From Gari tellinella (lineage: Eukaryota > Mollusca > Bivalvia > Cardiida > Psammobiidae), in assembly GCA_922989275.2 (NCBI GenBank), contig OV277864.1, positions 43,027,550-43,091,549 on the forward strand: a stretch of DNA of 64,000 nt. The letters run 5' to 3'. Under the pieces are notes generated by a model, which did not search any database, was not told the DNA's origin, and saw only the letters and a list, made by a program, of their open reading frames with translations. This document shows positions 60,577-64,000 of this stretch, in pieces. A program made the translations under genes and the position numbers. Position 1 is the first letter of the stretch; every line of letters begins with the position of its first letter.

Positions 60577-60621
60577 AATCCAGCAAGAGTTGTGTCCCAT
60601 CCATTCATCTTGAGCCCATCA

Positions 60622-60922
60622 TAGCCATAGATAAGGGGAGAATTTTGAAAACTAGCATTCTTACATCTACACTTATCCCTATGCTGTGACTACTCAGTAG
60701 AATCGTTTCAGAAAGACAATTCTGATGAGTAGTCACTACATAAGATTTGTGGGAGATCTTCAGACGCCAAGACTTTGATAAAAGTCTGAGATTTTTCTCA
60801 AGCATTTTGATTGGTCAGATTTGAGCTATTGCTTGAGAACAATCTCAATTCAGCTCAAAGGTTTAATTACCTTGGGTAGACAATTTTGGAAATGCTTAGT
60901 GACTCTCTCTTATCTGGAGAGC
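60622..60922. repeat. Family D element interrupted by a family F element
   Basis: AGATAAGGGGAGAATTTTGA start, hairpin TAGAATCGTTTCAGAAAGAC, family F at about 60756-60877 (TCTCAAGCATTTTGATTGGT), then TCTCTTATCTGGAGAGCTGG end. Confidence 0.75.
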
Positions 60923-61120
60923 TGGTCATGTGTGTTTGTTTGTTTGTTTCGTTTATTTTTTTTTTTAAAATTGTAATAGAGGGGCTTTCGTTTATCATTT
61001 TTTCATATGAAATAATCATCCCTCTTAAAACTCTTCTACTATACATGTTATGTATTATATAAGGTATGAGCTGTGTCATTGAAAAAAAATGGCAGTTGAC
61101 AGTTGACAAGGGTTGAGAAC

Positions 61121-61440
61121 TTGCCCTTTACTCCATAGCCTATTTCTAGTGTTGAAGACAGGTGACCACTTATAGCCGGTGGTAAAATGTTAAACTTTAC
61201 CCAATAGCCTGTTTCTAGTTTTTAAAATTGTTGACTTCTTAAAGCAGGTTGAAAGTAAAGCAGAATGCGCCTTAAGGCGCATTCTACTTTACTTTCAGCC
61301 TGCTTTAAGCTACCACCTGCCAGAATAAAGAAAATATTCCTTAAGAAACATACTCATGACTGTTTAAATTGGAACTATTTTCTTCAGCGGAGGAATAAAT
61401 CATATCCGCTAAAAGGCGCTTCTATGGGGGAAAGGGTTAA
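61121..61440 (+). repeat. Family A MITE with duplicated left end
   Basis: CCCTTTACTCCATAGCCTAT then a second start ACTTTACCCAATAGCCTGTT; hairpin GCGCCTTAAGGCGC; AAAGGGTTAA end. Confidence 0.85.
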
Positions 61441-61849
61441 GACGCATTATCGCTTTCCGCCACAGCCACTAGTGCATATCAACTACATGTACATGTATAT
61501 CCAAATATCCCTAGACTCTTCTGTGAAAAAACATGTAAAGAAGTAGTATTTCTCAACTCTAATGCTGGTCAGATTCTGCACTGTTTGTAGTCAGAATGCC
61601 CATTTTTTTCCCGTGACACATTTCATATGACTTTAAGTTTGGTTTTATATAGTGTTAGAGGTAATTTCGTAATTTCTTAGAGATTTTGATGCTGCATTCC
61701 AAACCTTTTTGCGCACTAACCACATGAACAAATCAGGTTTTACTGCAGTTTATACATTCAAATCATCGATTACTCGAGCTGGATTTTGTAAAATTTACCC
61801 CATAATTTAATTCTTTATTATAAATTATTTTGAGATTATTCAAGCTTGC

Positions 61850-61955
61850 TTAAGTCGAACATACCTGTATTTCAAAGTTAAAACGTGGCTAAGCCAAGTT
61901 TTAACTTAGGATTACAGGTAAGTTCAACTAAAGCAAGTTGGAGTTGTAGAGGTGT
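61850..61955. repeat. Family J core fragment
   Basis: AAGTCGAACATACCTGTATT, TTCAAAGTTAAAACGTGGCT, and inverted partner TTTTAACTTAGGATTACAGG. Confidence 0.75.
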
Positions 61956-61986
61956 GACTGGAAATTACTATAGCTTGATTGAACAT

Positions 61987-62238
61987 TCAACCCATTACTC
62001 AATAAATAACCCTTTTTACGCCTTTAATTCATTCCATGTCTGAAGAAAATAACTTCAATTTATACTGTTACAAATAAAAATCATAAGAAATAGTTTCTAT
62101 ATTCTAGCAGATAATAGCTTATAGCAGGCTGAAAGTAAAGCAGAATGCGCCTTAAGGCGCATTCTGCTTTACTTTCAAACAGCTTTAAGTGGTCACCTGT
62201 CTTCAAAACTAGAAACCGGCTATGGGGTAATGGGTTAA
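61987..62238 (-). repeat. Family A MITE
   Basis: TCAACCCATTACTCAATAAA to GGGGTAATGGGTTAA; full hairpin. Confidence 0.88.
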
Positions 62239-62273
62239 TAGAATAAGTTTGAGAGGATGAAATGTATGTCTAC

Positions 62274-62465
62274 AGGGCTCCAGATAAGAGGTAGTTATTT
62301 CAACAAATCAAACATTTTCTCACTCATTTCAGTACCAAATCCAATGGTGTTACTACTCATTAGCATCGTCTCTTCGAGACGATTCTAATGAGTAGTGACA
62401 CCATAGGGTTTAATTCAGAAATAAAGATTTTAATTTTAGAAAAACTACCCTTATCTGGAGCTCTG
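62274..62465. repeat. Family D element with likely target duplication
   Basis: AGGGCTCCAGATAAGAGGTA to CTTATCTGGAGCTCTG, flanked by TGTCTAC on both sides; an 8-bp-class duplication and CAGGG-type ends would fit hAT elements. Confidence 0.82.
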
Positions 62466-62539
62466 TGTCTACTACTTAGTTAATTAGCCTTATTGTTGAG
62501 ATTGTGAAAATCCATTGTTTTGCATTGTGGTAGTTTGTT

Positions 62540-62642
62540 TGATCACAGAACTGCAAACAATTTGTTTGATTGTAGAACGGTAAACAATTTGTTTGATCGT
62601 AGAACGGTAAACAATTTGTTTGATCATAGAACGGCAAACAAT
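62540..62642. repeat. 28-bp tandem repeat, about 3.5 units
   Basis: Unit GTAGAACGGTAAACAATTTG + TTTGATCG. Confidence 0.9.
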
Positions 62643-62869
62643 CTTGCTTGTGATATGGCAAGTTGTGTTTGAGATGTTGCCAGTAACGTGAGCCACAAGG
62701 GCATTTGGCCTGATAGAAATAGAAGTAACACAAGTTCATGTGATGCTAAACTGAAAATTAATCTTGATGGAAATATGATTATGCATTATTGTGTACAGTG
62801 TAACTTTGCTAAGCCATCATTCAACGAAAGAAAGACATGGATATCTCTTATGATAGTTGGCTTCTTAGT

Positions 62870-62955
62870 GGAAGACAAAGGTAATGCAGAAAGTTCCCCT
62901 GGAGGTTTTCTGCATTACTTTCTCTCAGCATTTAATTAGCTATCAAGCCTGTTGT
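62870..62955. repeat. A/I-type hairpin element
   Basis: GACAAAGGTAATGCAGAAAG with complement TTTTCTGCATTACTTTCTCT; ends undefined. Confidence 0.5.
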
Positions 62956-63302
62956 AGATTGTCTATGCATCTCTTCAATGCTTGCCAACACACACATGGT
63001 TGTAACTTCTTTCAAAGGAAGGGTCTTGGGCAAGTCTTAAAGACGGATAACAGCTTAGTGTTTATACATAACTTATGTACAAAAGTAAAAGTTCTTTAGA
63101 TTAAGAAAACTTTCTCTGAATATAGCAGCCAGCTTGTTTTAGTAGATTTCCATGTCTTCATTAAATGCCATTTAATTGCTAGTTTTCCGATATATTTAAT
63201 GAGGAAGCAACAGCTGTCTGTGTTAATGTACACACATGAATGAAATTGTGTTAGCTTATCGTTCAGTGAAGAAACAGGGTGCTATCTAAAATAGGTGTCT
63301 GC

Positions 63303-63454
63303 TTAAACCATTACCCTATAAATACACCTTTTTACACCTTTAACTTATTCTTCCACTGAAGAAACTAGATCCAATTTAGACAGTCATGAGTATGTATTGT
63401 AAGAAGTGACCACCTTGCTTTATAACTGGAAACAAGCTATGGTGTAATGGGTTA
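63303..63454 (-). repeat. Family A MITE, hairpin deleted
   Basis: TTAAACCATTACCCTATAAA to GGTGTAATGGGTTA; only flanks remain. Confidence 0.85.
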
Positions 63455-63700
63455 CAGTGGAGAATCTGTTATTCTTTCCCAATAAACGCGTTTACGCTAA
63501 AACTATTATTTGCAGTGCAAACAGTTTGGAGCCAGATCAGACGCCGGGTAGCCCAGCGTCTGATCAGGCTCCAAACTGTTTGCCACCAAGATAAACAAGA
63601 ATTATCAGAATTGTCCAAAAGTTGTTCTTTTCTACGTTTTAGTGCTTTGCGTTTGCGTACGTTTGCGTTTAAACGGGAAAGAATAACAGATTCTCCACTG
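63455..63700. repeat. TIR element (TA-CAGTGGAGAATC ends) with a K-type hairpin
   Basis: CAGTGGAGAATCTGTTATTC and GAATAACAGATTCTCCACTG, TA on both sides. Hairpin CAAACAGTTTGGAGCCAGAT with complement at 63518-63586. Confidence 0.88.
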
Positions 63701-63821
63701 TAATACAGTGTTTAAAAACAAGCTCCTTTTGAGAGGATGAAAGTAACACAAAAAGCTGCAAGGAACGAAAAAAGGAGGTTTTTGCATTACTTTTACCTGG
63801 TATTAAGTGGTCACCTATCTT

Positions 63822-64000
63822 TTAACCCTTTCCCACATAGCCTGTCTCTAGTATTGAATATAGGTGTCCACTTAAAGCAGGTTGAAAGTAAAGCAGAATG
63901 CGCCTTAAGCGCATTCTGCTTTACTTTCAGCCTGCTTTAAGCTATCATCTGCTTGAATATAGAAATTATTTCGTATGATACATATTTATGACTGTATAAA
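63822..64000 (+). repeat. Family A MITE, cut by window end
   Basis: TTAACCCTTTCCCACATAGC, hairpin with GCGCCTTAAGCGC centre, right flank runs off the window. Confidence 0.88.

Noticed and set aside
62476..62739. Antisense ORF with repeated CLPFYDQTN units
   Set aside because: Produced by a 28-bp tandem repeat drifting through frames; no start context or neighbours support it.
1..64000. Retroviral or LTR retrotransposon (including Steamer-like) sequence
   Set aside because: I looked for long terminal repeats, gag-like zinc knuckles and integrase motifs and saw none; only non-LTR remnants are present.

Overview
The window is eukaryotic, almost certainly a marine or freshwater mollusc and probably a bivalve. 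The evidence is long introns, a tRNA-derived SINE whose 3' part ends in the GAAAGCGACGTAAAATC tail I associate with mollusc SINEs, pearl/Helentron-like elements with internal tandem repeats and a 3' hairpin, and a very high load of small palindromic DNA transposons. I cannot name the species.

One protein-coding gene runs through nearly the whole window on the + strand. I reconstruct nine coding exons between 4331 and 60576. Every junction keeps the reading frame and has a GT donor and an AG acceptor. Joined, they give 511 residues (523 with an alternative exon 5 donor). The product is a Golgi type II membrane protein of the GOLM1/GOLM2 (GP73/CASC4) family: short basic cytosolic tail, one membrane span ending in the family motif LGFNYW, a luminal coiled coil, a Gln/Asn/Pro-rich linker, a Ser/Thr-rich segment with five N-glycosylation sequons, and a long Asp/Glu-rich C-terminus.

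Layout. 1-4.1 kb: upstream flank with two decayed antisense non-LTR retrotransposon remnants (endonuclease part, then reverse transcriptase part) and a GA microsatellite. 4.2-4.7 kb: 5' UTR and exon 1. 4.7-11.9 kb: first part of intron 1, with a pearl-like element split by a 1.9 kb insertion. 11.9-64 kb: the other eight exons are small islands in a dense, nested carpet of palindromic elements. I count about 47 copies of one TTAA-flanked family (family A here), in both orientations, plus at least a dozen other families (B to N and others).

The most unusual features are: the saturation of one gene's introns by hairpin elements of one family; unrelated terminal inverted repeats sharing what looks like the same hairpin core; several DNA-transposon-like elements each carrying a tRNA-like Pol III promoter; all three copies of one palindrome family lying just upstream of exons 5, 6 and 7; and in-frame duplicated splice donors in exon 5. 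Family names A, B, C and so on are labels used only in this report. All family assignments come from reading the sequence, with no database search.
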